Assembly (NCBI GenBank): GCA_021780705.1
Contig: JAJXYG010000358.1
Span: forward strand, 1 to 8,768
Direction: 5' to 3'
DNA from: Bacteroidota bacterium
GTDB lineage: Bacteria; Bacteroidota; Bacteroidia; Chitinophagales; Chitinophagaceae
DNA: 8,768 nt
Each line of letters starts with the position of its first letter. Within the stretch, counting starts at the first letter, position 1. Both the position numbers and the translations under genes were made by a program. The notes under the pieces are model-generated. The model had not been told where the DNA came from and made no database searches. It saw only the letters and a program-made list of their open reading frames with translations. Positions 1-7,500 of this stretch are shown here, piece after piece.

Positions 1-697
1 TGCCAGCAAGGCTAATTTCCGGATCATCCAGGGGTAGGACGGCGGTATCCACGATTCCAGCCAGGAGATTTAGGGTCGAATAATCATTTTTATATTGGAC
101 AAGGATCTGGCTGCGCGTAAGCTCCTGCTGTTGCAAAGTTACCAGAAAGGAGAGGTAGTCGGCCTGCTTGTAGACGTTATTTTGAGTAAGTTTTTTCAAT
201 ATAGAGTCCTCATTTGAAAGCAGGTGGATGATCTCATTGCTGGTTTTAATTTGTTCCTGATCCCCATAAGTAATAATATATTGGGCAGTAACTGCTTTTC
301 TGATATCCTTAGCTGAAATCGTGGAGGTGATTCGGATAGAATCCCTTTGCAATTGAAGGTTCTCAAATGCAATACGAAGATTTTTGCCCGTATTTATTTG
401 TTTGGTTACCCCTACCAGGGCTGTAAGTTGCTGGCCATTGGTAATAATGGCATCATAGCCTGCACCGTTGATTACCGGGGCATACAAACCGTTCCCAATG
501 CCGGTAACCTGAAAAGTATTGGTCGCCATTATCAGCTGGCTATCTACCCGATTGGAAAGTAGTTGGTTGTGCAGGTCATAAATCTGGGGGCTACTTTCAA
601 TGGAATGGTTCAGGAAATAGGAGAGGTCTTTTTGTTGGCTAAAGACTTTTTGAGGTCCCAGGAGGAAGAATAGAAATAAGGTGGCCGTAACTTTCAT
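1..697 (-). CDS. TolC-family outer-membrane efflux protein, N-terminal part (runs off left edge)
   Basis: Proteins of this family form the trimeric outer-membrane channel of tripartite efflux or type I export systems. The frame starts at ATG 697 and stays open to base 1, giving 232 complete residues; a full member is usually 400-480, so about half is present. Residues 1-20 form a signal peptide (hydrophobic TLFLFFLLG, then VFS before Q21). The start of the mature protein (LSYFLNHSIESSPQIYDLHN, 26-45) is the usual helix before the first barrel strands. Residues 61-118 are strand-rich (LTALVGVTKQINTGK), and 120-212 are long periplasmic helices ending YSTLNLLAGI, the typical 'a...L..L.G' end of an OEP repeat. 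The gene lies 68 bases after the PepSY-like gene on the same strand, with no SD sequence. An adaptor and an RND or ABC pump are expected downstream, outside the window. Substrate cannot be told. The family call is firm in fold, less so in subtype. Confidence 0.85.
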   Translation of the reverse strand, partial: MKVTATLFLFFLLGPQKVFSQQKDLSYFLNHSIESSPQIYDLHNQLLSNRVDSQLIMATNTFQVTGIGNGLYAPVINGAGYDAIITNGQQLTALVGVTKQINTGKNLRIAFENLQLQRDSIRITSTISAKDIRKAVTAQYIITYGDQEQIKTSNEIIHLLSNEDSILKKLTQNNVYKQADYLSFLVTLQQQELTRSQILVQYKNDYSTLNLLAGIVDTAVLPLDDPEISLAG

Positions 698-765
698 GGG
701 GAAAATAAAATAAGCTGCCAATAAAACTGGAAGGACAGGTCGGTCCAGAGGGGCAATATTATAAA

Positions 766-1227
766 TTATTTTTCTTCCTTCAGGAATTTTCCTGACTGGT
801 CAAATATAATGTCCTTTCCATGCACTTCCACTTCATAGGTAGTGATTCCCTTTGCGTCCTTGACTATCCCCAGGCCGCCCAATCGGTAATAATGGTAATG
901 GGCCTTGAGGTAGGGGAATATGGATTTGGGTAATTGGGAGGAACTGATTTCTTTAACTATTTCTATAAAATCACCCTGGGGATTAAATTGGGCGGAATTG
1001 GCTTCCCCATCTCTGCCACCCCAATTGGCTTCGTAATTTCCATTCTCCCTTTCCCAGACTATATGATAGGTTTTGGATTCAGGAAAATTCTTATAGAGGG
1101 CGACACGGACGATATGAGGTACTGAAATAGCATGTGAATTGCCCTCATGCCTGGTTTGGGCAGTTAGGGCAAGTGAAAAAAAGGTGCTTGATAGAAGGAT
1201 CGCCAATACCGATTTCATAATTCTCAT
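766..1227 (-). CDS. Secreted PepSY-like (beta-lactamase-inhibitor-like, PF11396-type) protein
   Basis: This is a 153-residue exported protein. Residues 1-23 are a signal peptide (MRIMKSVLAILLSS..., cleavage likely at LTA-Q24). The mature part has two similar beta-rich halves. In the first, VRVALYKNFPESKTYHIVWE is followed by YEANW and then by the strand-turn FNPQGDFIEI (81-90). In the second, LPKSIFPYLKAHY (99-111) leads to a strand, YEVEVHGKDIIFDQSGKF (131-148). The pattern 'V...ly..FP....y.v.W', 'FnpqG', 'LP..i..yl' and 'YeVev.gk...FdqsGk' matches the PepSY-like family common in Bacteroidota. These proteins are periplasmic or surface proteins, often next to two-component systems; none has an assigned enzyme activity that I can rely on. 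ATG 1227 was chosen, and ATG 1218 (MKSVLAILL) is equally possible. It sits 168 bases after the kinase gene and upstream of the TolC gene, so it may be a sensed or target protein of that circuit. That link is inferred from position only. Confidence 0.8.
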   Translation of the reverse strand: MRIMKSVLAILLSSTFFSLALTAQTRHEGNSHAISVPHIVRVALYKNFPESKTYHIVWERENGNYEANWGGRDGEANSAQFNPQGDFIEIVKEISSSQLPKSIFPYLKAHYHYYRLGGLGIVKDAKGITTYEVEVHGKDIIFDQSGKFLKEEK

Positions 1228-1258
1228 TTTTTCAGGGTGAATAATTTCTTTGATTTTG

Positions 1259-1266
1259 CAAAATTA
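1259..1266 (-). promoter_or_regulatory. Candidate Bacteroidota -7 box upstream of the PepSY-like gene
   Basis: Read on the minus strand the bases are TAATTTTG, a full match to the Bacteroidota -7 consensus TAnnTTTG. A start about 7 bases downstream would leave a leader of roughly 25 bases before ATG 1227. No clear TTTG/TTG -33 element is seen 19-21 bases further upstream (only TTTTC), so the call rests on one half-site. If real, the PepSY-like and TolC genes have their own promoter apart from the regulator/kinase genes. Confidence 0.35.
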
Positions 1267-1334
1267 AATTGCGATTCTGGGGGAAAATTGAAGTGCCTTT
1301 GCAGGATTGTCCTTACCGGCATCAGGAAGAGGGT

Positions 1335-1350
1335 TATATTATGCCGCCCC
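1335..1350 (-). repeat. Copy A of an intergenic GGGGCGGC repeat element
   Basis: The minus-strand core GGGGCGGCATAATATA lies in the 168-base gap between the kinase and PepSY-like genes. It matches the copy at 3921-3936 at 14 of 16 positions and in the same orientation. Just upstream on the same strand, CCTCG-TTTT-CGGGG can fold into a small five-pair hairpin with one G-U pair, overlapping the core. The rest of the gap (1228-1395) holds the -7 candidate and no credible gene or terminator. I recall that Bacteroidota genomes carry many intergenic repeats with a GGGGCGGC core, but this is memory, not a search. Confidence 0.45.
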
Positions 1351-1395
1351 GAAAACGAGGTACCCCGGATTAAGCGCTTGAAGAGAGGAAGCCCC

Positions 1396-2661
1396 TTAAT
1401 TGGCATTCCATTTTACCTTTAGCACGTGGAATCCGTCTTCGTATCGGTAGGACAGGGTAAAATTATAATTGTCACAAATTTTTTTTACGATGGAAAGTCC
1501 AAGTCCCAGCGAATCCCCGGAAATTGAATCCTTTTGAAAACGTTCAAAATAAACCGCAGGAGGGGCTGACAATGGCCTTCCGGTATTGGAAACGGTCAAT
1601 TGCTGGCCGTCTAAGGAGGCCTTTATGGTACCCCCCGAGATATTATGTTTGATCGCATTGGTCAGTAGATTGGAGATGAGTATTTCAGCCAGTGCTTCAT
1701 TAAATGAAATCAGGGTCGGAACCTGGATTTGCCGGTCGAGATGGATTTTTTTTGCCAGCAATAATTCTTCGTAATGATTCAATTGCCTCAGTAGCAGGTT
1801 GCCTATATCGACGGTCTCCTTTTCACTGAATTGCCGGTTGTCCAGTTTGGTGAGCAGGATCAGTGACTGATTGAGTTTGGAAAGCCGGTGTACTGTTCCA
1901 CTAACCGATTCAATGATATCCATCTGGTTTTCATTAATGCTCTCCCCTTGGCTGAGCAATTCCAGTTTGGACTTTATAATAGCAAGAGGGGTCTGGATTT
2001 CATGACTGGCATTCTCAGTAAAATTTTTGATTTCATCATAATCCGAAAATGCTTTGTGGGTCATTTGACGGATGGCACCGTTCAGCTCTCTGAATTCGTC
2101 GATACGGGTGGGTTCAAGGGCAATGTCCTTTCTGGCGGAAAGGTTAAAATGACGGATTTGATGGAGGGTGGAAAAGAAAGGCTCCCACAACCTGTTTAAA
2201 ATCAATCTATTTACCAATAGCAAAGTGACCAGCAGGACAATGACCATTCCAAGGGTAATCAGTGAAATGAGTTTGACCAAATCCTCGGTTTCTTCCTGGG
2301 ATTTCCAAACTTCGGCCCGGTATATTTGGTTGCCTACAAGGACAGTAAAGGCCAGTTGACGGAAAAGAACATTCTCTCTTCTATGGGCGTCATAGAGAGA
2401 TACCGTGCTGAATTTTCGCCTGTATTGCATAGCGGAAACAGGAGCATAAAATTCCTTTTCTTCCCGGGTATCAGAGGGCTCCGGCAGTTGATGATTGGCA
2501 GTGACGTAATCTGTAATTTCCTTCTGCTCTGTCTTAAGGCTCTTGTCCAGTTGATGGACCAGTACGGCTTTCACAAAAAAATAATAAAAGACTGCGCTAA
2601 GCAAAAGTACCAGGGTAGTCACAAGAAGATTTACCCGGTTGTATCTGGAAATTAGTTTCAT
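1396..2661 (-). CDS. Sensor histidine kinase (two-component system)
   Basis: This is a 421-residue inner-membrane kinase that should phosphorylate the regulator encoded just before it. TM1 covers about 12-33 and TM2 about 130-152, enclosing a periplasmic sensor region of about 95 residues (35-129) without a recognised fold. A HAMP-like linker follows (about 153-213). The H box is FTENASHEIQTPLAII with His220 as phospho-acceptor. The catalytic domain shows an N box with N331, N335 and H339/N340, a G1 box VSNTG (358-361 region), an F box around YFERF (371-375) and a G2 box SLGLGLSIVKK (384-394). G1 has Asn where many kinases have the Asp of DxG, a variant I associate with CusS-like Bacteroidota kinases. 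The start codon overlaps the regulator stop by four bases (ATGA), so the two are translationally coupled. The ligand is unknown; the adjacent TolC and PepSY-like genes suggest envelope stress, metals or toxic compounds (inference). Confidence 0.95.
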   Translation of the reverse strand: MKLISRYNRVNLLVTTLVLLLSAVFYYFFVKAVLVHQLDKSLKTEQKEITDYVTANHQLPEPSDTREEKEFYAPVSAMQYRRKFSTVSLYDAHRRENVLFRQLAFTVLVGNQIYRAEVWKSQEETEDLVKLISLITLGMVIVLLVTLLLVNRLILNRLWEPFFSTLHQIRHFNLSARKDIALEPTRIDEFRELNGAIRQMTHKAFSDYDEIKNFTENASHEIQTPLAIIKSKLELLSQGESINENQMDIIESVSGTVHRLSKLNQSLILLTKLDNRQFSEKETVDIGNLLLRQLNHYEELLLAKKIHLDRQIQVPTLISFNEALAEILISNLLTNAIKHNISGGTIKASLDGQQLTVSNTGRPLSAPPAVYFERFQKDSISGDSLGLGLSIVKKICDNYNFTLSYRYEDGFHVLKVKWNAN

Positions 2662-3329
2662 GGGGTGGAAAATTTATATCCCATGCCGTAGACCGACTTA
2701 ATCAGGTCTCCCTGACCCGACTCGGACAGTTTCTTTCTTAGGTTTTTGATGTGGGTATAAATAAAATCATGATTGCCTTCCATGTCATCCCCCCACAAAT
2801 GCTCAGCAATGGCATTTTTTGAAATTACCCGGTTTTTGTTGCTTACAAAATACAAGAGCAGTTCGTATTCCTTTTTGGTCAATTCCAGAGCCCGGTTTTC
2901 CACAGTTACCGTTTTAGCCAGGGTATCAATCGTGACGTCTTCAAATTGAAGCAAATTGCTTCCGGAGAAGTTCTTTCTGCGGATGATGGCTGCAATCCGT
3001 GCACTGAGTTCCGAGAGGTGGAAGGGCTTTGCAAGGTAATCATCAGCGCCAAGCGTCAAACCCGTGATCTTGTCATCCAGTGAATCTTTGGCAGAAATTA
3101 CGAGGACCCCATCGAGCTTCTTGTTGTGTTTTAATTGCCGGAGGATTTCAAGGCCACTCCCTCCTGGTAAGGAAATATCCAGCAAGATGCAGTCATAGTC
3201 ATAGGATTCGGTCTTTTCGATGGCCTTTTGAAAGTCAGCGGCTATTTCACAGACGTAATCCTCACTTTTCAAATAATCGGAGATGCTTTGGCTGAGCTCT
3301 TTTTCGTCTTCAATAATGAGAATTTTCAA
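2658..3329 (-). CDS. OmpR/PhoB-family response regulator, TTG start
   Basis: This is a 223-residue DNA-binding regulator. The receiver domain (1-118) has the acidic pair E7/D8, phospho-acceptor D51 in LLDISLPGGSG, S79 (VISAKD) and K101-P102 (LAKPF). A winged-helix DNA-binding domain (about 127-221) has LTKKEYELLLYF, the recognition-helix region DFIYTHIKNLRKKL and the C-terminal hairpin VYGMGYKF. Length is normal for the family. The start is TTG at 3329-3327: it encodes the residue before KILIIEDE, the conserved first strand. No ATG or GTG lies upstream before the in-frame TGA at 3353-3351. AAAAAAGGGG directly precedes TTG, closer than a usual ribosome site. The gene overlaps the kinase gene by four bases and begins 83 bases after the thioesterase gene; no strong promoter is visible in that gap. 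It probably controls the PepSY-like/TolC genes, possibly also itself (inference). Confidence 0.96.
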   Translation of the reverse strand: MKILIIEDEKELSQSISDYLKSEDYVCEIAADFQKAIEKTESYDYDCILLDISLPGGSGLEILRQLKHNKKLDGVLVISAKDSLDDKITGLTLGADDYLAKPFHLSELSARIAAIIRRKNFSGSNLLQFEDVTIDTLAKTVTVENRALELTKKEYELLLYFVSNKNRVISKNAIAEHLWGDDMEGNHDFIYTHIKNLRKKLSESGQGDLIKSVYGMGYKFSTP

Positions 3330-3412
3330 CCCCTTTTTTGATAAAATTAATCATTCAATCTGAAGAAATACTGAAGGCAGAGGTACCCAATACATTCCAG
3401 GAAGGTAAGGGA

Positions 3413-3820
3413 CTAAAAATACCCCTGAATCAGTTCCGCTATCCGGTCCGGAAGCGGGCATCTTTTCATGGATTTGGCATCCAGAAAAAGGAGGGTTACA
3501 GTGCCCTTGTTTAGCAATTCCCCTTCTTCGTTGAAGATCTCCCCGTGAAAGGTAATACGGGAGTTTTCCGGTACTTCCTTCAGGGAGGTCGTGACGGTTA
3601 TCAGGTCGTCATACTTGGCAGGTCGCAGGAACCGGGTGTGCAGGTCGATGACCGGCATAATCACTCCCTCAGATTCCATACTCTTATAGGTCAGGCCCAG
3701 GCTACGGAGGGCTTCCGTTCTTCCAATCTCATAAAATTGGGCAAAATGGCCATGGTAAACAAAGCCCATCTGGTCGGTAAGGGCATAATGAACTCGAATC
3801 TGGGTGGAATGTGTAAACAT
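3413..3820 (-). CDS. YbgC/4-hydroxybenzoyl-CoA thioesterase-like hotdog acyl-CoA thioesterase
   Basis: This 135-residue cytoplasmic protein should hydrolyse acyl-CoA (or acyl-ACP) thioesters. The N-terminus carries the family signature: RVHYALTDQMGFVYHGHFAQ (9-28) followed by FYEIGRTEALRSLG (29-42). Asp16 in TDQMG is the expected catalytic Asp, followed by Y22-H23 and E31. The remainder is the hotdog sheet: PVIDLHTRFLRPAKYDDLIT, then NSRITFHGEIFNEEGELLNK and GTVTLLFLDA. Length is typical for a single hotdog subunit, which works as a dimer or tetramer. Substrate preference cannot be read. ATG 3820 is chosen because the conserved strand begins at residue 6. It lies 122 bases after the DoxX gene, same strand, and may or may not share its transcript. 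No SD sequence is seen. Confidence 0.93.
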   Translation of the reverse strand: MFTHSTQIRVHYALTDQMGFVYHGHFAQFYEIGRTEALRSLGLTYKSMESEGVIMPVIDLHTRFLRPAKYDDLITVTTSLKEVPENSRITFHGEIFNEEGELLNKGTVTLLFLDAKSMKRCPLPDRIAELIQGYF

Positions 3821-3835
3821 GAAAGGTGGACTGTT

Positions 3836-3946
3836 TTAGGGTTTGGCTTGTAAATCCCATTGGTCTTCGTAATATAGTTCGGTCACAGGTTTTGTTAAGA
3901 TTTGCCGATTGACAGGGAGGTATTTTACGCCGCCCCATCCCGCTAC
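3836..3946 (-). other. Start-less open stretch of 36 codons in the DoxX/thioesterase gap
   Basis: On the minus strand this frame is open from just after a TAA at 3949-3947 to a TAA at 3838-3836, and it reads like protein (for example GGVKYLPVNRQILTKP and TELYYEDQWDL). It has no ATG, GTG or TTG near its beginning; the first usable codon is an internal GTG at 3886. Its beginning overlaps the DoxX stop and the GGGGCGGC repeat core. The simplest reading is that the repeat element happens to be open in this frame; a decayed or frameshifted small gene is the alternative. It should not be annotated as a gene without comparative support. Confidence 0.2.
3921..3936 (-). repeat. Copy B of an intergenic GGGGCGGC repeat element
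   Basis: The minus-strand sequence GGGGCGGCGTAAAATA begins 6 bases after the DoxX stop codon. It differs from copy A (1335-1350) at only two of 16 positions. Both copies lie between co-directional genes and point the same way as those genes. Sequence 3' of the core is only loosely alike (both have a C-rich stretch, then CCTG and a CGG within about 30 bases). Function is unknown: it could be a dispersed repeat, a processing site or a 3'-end signal for DoxX. Confidence 0.45.
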
Positions 3947-4350
3947 TTACCCAAAATGGAGTCCAGGCTGATCTTCCCCGGTCCATTGAAGAGAACCGTA
4001 AGTGCTGCTGCCAGATATATGGCACCTCTCTCTCCTGGCCCCAGGATCTGACCATGGGTTACCATGAATACCACTACCCCCATCATGATGACGATAGGGA
4101 TGGCGGCAAAACGCGTAAACAGGCCCAGAATTAGGAACAGGGAGCAAAAGAACTCCGCAAAGATTGCCAGGCAAAGGGAAACCACTGAGCCCAAACCGAG
4201 AAAGTTAAAGAAGTGCCCCTTCATTTCAGCAAAATGGACCAGTTTATCATACCCATGACTGGTAAGAAGTACCCCAAGGGTTACACGTAATATAAACATG
4301 GAAAAGTTAAATCCGCCCTGGGAATATTTGGTGGATAGTAATTTCTTCAT
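3943..4350 (-). CDS. DoxX-family inner-membrane protein
   Basis: This is a 135-residue protein with four predicted membrane helices, at about 15-34, 53-77, 81-98 and 108-122. Family marks are LRVTLGVLLTSHGYDKL (21-37) in the first helix, AEFFCSLFLILGLFTRFAAI (65-84) across the second and third, and the end FNGPGKISLDSIL (121-133). Length matches DoxX/DoxD-like members. The family is named after the thiosulfate:quinone oxidoreductase subunit of Acidianus, but most bacterial members have no proven reaction, and nothing here shows a quinone or thiosulfate role. ATG 4350 (MKKLLSTKYS) is the first start and gives the usual short N-terminal tail. It is the first gene of the minus-strand series, divergent from the TPR gene. 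Confidence 0.92.
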   Translation of the reverse strand: MKKLLSTKYSQGGFNFSMFILRVTLGVLLTSHGYDKLVHFAEMKGHFFNFLGLGSVVSLCLAIFAEFFCSLFLILGLFTRFAAIPIVIMMGVVVFMVTHGQILGPGERGAIYLAAALTVLFNGPGKISLDSILGK

Positions 4351-4373
4351 AAGGATTTTTACAATTGTGTTAA

Positions 4374-4381
4374 CAAAGATT
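4374..4381 (-). promoter_or_regulatory. Weak -7-like box upstream of the DoxX gene
   Basis: The minus strand reads AATCTTTG, one mismatch from TAnnTTTG, 24-31 bases before the DoxX ATG. No clear -33 element is seen. It is listed because the divergent gap 4351-4525 must contain a promoter for the minus-strand series, and this is the best match in the right place. Confidence 0.2.
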
Positions 4382-4447
4382 GGTGCAATTTAAAGTCTTT
4401 TATTATAAAGGGATTTTTTTGTGAAAAAATAACTGGAGACCTGTTCG

Positions 4448-4455
4448 TACTTTTG
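4448..4455 (+). promoter_or_regulatory. Candidate Bacteroidota -7 box for the TPR/barrel operon
   Basis: TACTTTTG is a full match to TAnnTTTG, on the plus strand and 70 bases before the ATG at 4526. Transcription would begin near 4462 and leave a leader of about 60 bases. The nearest TTTG upstream (4418-4421) is 26 bases away, longer than the usual 19-21, so the -33 element is not convincing. The rest of the divergent region is A/T-rich and shows no hairpin or operator-like palindrome. Confidence 0.45.
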
Positions 4456-4525
4456 CTGGGAAAATTTGGTTTACTTTTTGATTGTTACCGGAGATTTTGG
4501 ATCTGAAAATTTAAAATTGTCTCGC

Positions 4526-7500
4526 ATGAATCGGCTTTTAATAACCTTTGGTCTGCTAATCACCTCTGCTGTGGGCTTTTGCCAGGCCAATTATAATGTG
4601 ACTGACCCGGAAAAAGAATTCAAGGAAGCAAAGGAATTCTTTATGAAGGATGAGTACAGCCTGGCCTATCCAATCCTAAGGTCTCTTAAAGATCAATTTC
4701 CTGAAAATACCCAGTCCAGTCATGCCTATCTTAACCAGGACCTGGAATATTACTATATAGTCTGCGGACTGAAATTGAATCAGTCTGTGGCAGAAAGCGA
4801 GGCCAAGAGGTATATCCTGTCCGCCAATAATGAGCCCAGACAGCAGATGCTGAGTTACCAGCTGGCCAAGTATTATTTCGCAAAAAGTGATTTTTCGGAT
4901 GCGGCAGCCTCCTATGAGCGGGCGGGATATGACAACTTAAGCAATGATGAAATCGCCGATGCCAAATTTGAACTGGCGTATTCCTACTTCAACCTCAAAG
5001 AGTTTGAAAAAGCCAAGCCCCTATTTAATGAAATTCACCAGTTGCCCTCCAACAAATATTATTACGATGCCAATTATTACTACGGATTTATTTGTTACAG
5101 GGACCGGAACTTCGGGGAGGCTCTGACTTCCTTTCAAAAGGTCGAAAATCAGGACAAATACCGCAACCTGGTACCTTATTACATAGCCCAGATCTATTAT
5201 TTTCAGGGCAATAAGGATGAAGCCCTCCGGTACGGAAACCAGGCACTGTTGCGCAATGATATATATTACCGCAATGACCTTAGTTTGCTTGTGGGACAGT
5301 TGTATTTTGAAAAGAAGCAATTTGCCCGGGACCTCCCGTTATTGGAGACTTATGTGAACAACAGTGAAAAGGTATCCAAGGAAGTAATGTATGAACTGAG
5401 TTACTGTTATTATGACCAAAACCAGGTGGACAAGGCAATCAATGGCTTCAAGCAACTCAGCAATGAAAAGGATTCCCTGGGGCAGAATTCCATGTATCTG
5501 CTGGGGGATCTCTACATCAGGATCGGTCAAAAGGAAAATGCCCGGAGCGCATTTTTATATTGTGCTAACAACAACAGCAACCGGCAGCAGCAGGAAATTT
5601 CCCGTTTCAATTATGCCAAGCTCTCCTATGAACTGGGATACCAGGATGTGGCCCTTCATTCCATGAACCAGTTTATTAACCTGTATCCCAGTTCAGCCTA
5701 TGCCAATGAGGCTAAGGAGATCCTGATTGAATTGCTGGCCAATACCAATAATTATAACGACGCACTGGCCTTATATGCCTCTTTTGGCAATCCTACCCCA
5801 AATATGAAGCGGGTGTACCCCAGGATTCTTTTTGGAAAGGCTACCGATGAAATAAACGATGGCAGAATCAACGAGGCGGACGACCTGTTGGATAAAATTA
5901 TGAGGGATCCTAATGCCGGGGAGGTGCTACCGTTTGCGCATTTTTGGAAAGGGGAGGTTGCGTACCGGTTGGGGCAATATGATGAATCCATCAAATACAT
6001 GAGTGCCTATTTGCTCATAGGAGGGTGGTGGGGGGAAGCCAATCCGGCAGCTGCCCGGTATACGCTTGGTTATTGTTACCTCAATCTGGAAAATTATCCG
6101 CTTGCTTTGGAGAACTTCAGGAGGGTAGCCCAGACTATTACTCCGGTATCCACCTCCATTCAGCAGGATGCCTATGTGAGGTCGGCTGATTGCTATTTCA
6201 TGGAAAAGAATTATGGACAGGCCAGAGCGATGTATCAGAAAGTGATGGACAATGCGCTTCCCGAAAGTGATTATGCGCTCTATCAGATAGCGCTGATTAA
6301 CGGGATTAACCACCCCGGGGAGCGGGTCAATACCCTCAATTCACTAATTAGGAGGTATCCTAAAAGCGACCTGGTCGTTGATGCATATTTGCAGATTGCC
6401 AATGCCTATATGGTGCAGGAAAGGTTCAGGGATGCCATCCCTTATCTCAATGACATCCTTCAGATCAAGACCGCAACTGCCCAGTACCCCAAAGTGTATC
6501 TGAAGCTTGGATTGTGCTATTATAATATGAACAATAATGATGCGGCCTTGCAGAATTATGAGAAGCTGTTGGGCCAGTATCCGCAATCAGAGGAAGCCAG
6601 TGAAGCCATGGACAATATGAAGAATATTTATATTGAAGTGGGACGCCCGGGTGATTATTTGAAATTCATGCAAAAATCCGGTAAGGTGGTCAGCGCTACC
6701 GAAGCGGACTCTGTGACCTATGCCGCCGCAGAATTAAAATACACTAATAACGATTGCAGCGGTGCCATTACCGCCTTTTCCAATTACCTGAATGCCTTCC
6801 CGCAAGGGGCTTACATTCTTCAGGCCAATTTTTACAGAAGCGAATGTTATTCCAAAAGCAAGGACTGGCAAAATGCCCTTACGGGATATGTAAACGTCGT
6901 GAATATGGGCAGTAATCCATTTGGCGAGAGGGCGGCCTATAACGCGGCCAGGATTTGCTATTTTGATCTTAAGGATTATGCCAATGCGAAAGTATATTTC
7001 TCCAAGTTGCTGGATTTGGCAACTACCCCGGATAACGAGCTAGAAGCCCTGCGCGGTTTGGTCAGAAGCGATTATCAGACCCGTGATTTTGCCCAGGCAA
7101 ACAAAATTGCAGAGGATCTGCTCACCAAAAAAGGGATTAGCACCGACGACAAGGCCATCGCAAACCTTGTGTTGGGGAAATCACTGGAAATGGACAATCA
7201 ATTGCCTGAAGCCATAGCTGCCTTCAGAAATGTGGCTGCCATCAACCGGTCTGAATGGGGAGCACAGGCCAGATATGAAATTGCTTACTGCGAACTGCAC
7301 CTGAAACGGTTGCCTTCTGCAGAAAAAGCAGCGATGGAGGTAATTAAGGTGACCGGCTCCTATGATTATTGGGTGGCAAAGGCCTATATACTCCTCGGGG
7401 ACGTCTACCTGGAAGAAAAGGATTACTTCAACGCGAAGGCTACCTACCAGAGCGTGGCCCAAAATGCAGTCATTCCTGAATTAAAGGAAGAAGCCCAGGA

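Noticed and set aside
733..758. Possible hairpin between the PepSY-like and TolC genes (CTGGA ... TCCAG on the minus strand)
   Set aside because: The stem has five pairs, the loop is twelve bases, and there is no following T-run; it is not a credible terminator.
934..1125. Plus-strand ORF opposite the PepSY-like gene, and similar antisense ORFs opposite the kinase, TPR and barrel genes
   Set aside because: They are mirror frames of strong coding genes, with no signal peptide, domain pattern or start context of their own.
1224..1406. 60-codon minus-strand ORF spanning the gap between the kinase and PepSY-like genes, overlapping both by a few bases
   Set aside because: Its translation (GTSFSGRHNITLFLMPVRT...) has no domain-like pattern, no start context, and runs through the repeat element; chance openness is more likely.
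3729..4055. 108-codon minus-strand ORF across the DoxX end and thioesterase start
   Set aside because: It overlaps two well-supported genes in another frame and its residues are low in family-like pattern (many R, S, P, C).
4466..4525. Upstream in-frame TTG extension of the TPR protein by 20 residues
   Set aside because: It would bury the signal peptide behind VYFLIVTGDF..., and it begins only about 4 bases after the predicted transcription start. The ATG at 4526 gives a clean signal peptide.
4580..4585. Cys19 of the TPR protein as a lipoprotein lipidation site
   Set aside because: The residue before Cys is Phe (VGFC). A lipobox needs Gly, Ala or Ser there, so signal peptidase I processing near Q20 is more likely.
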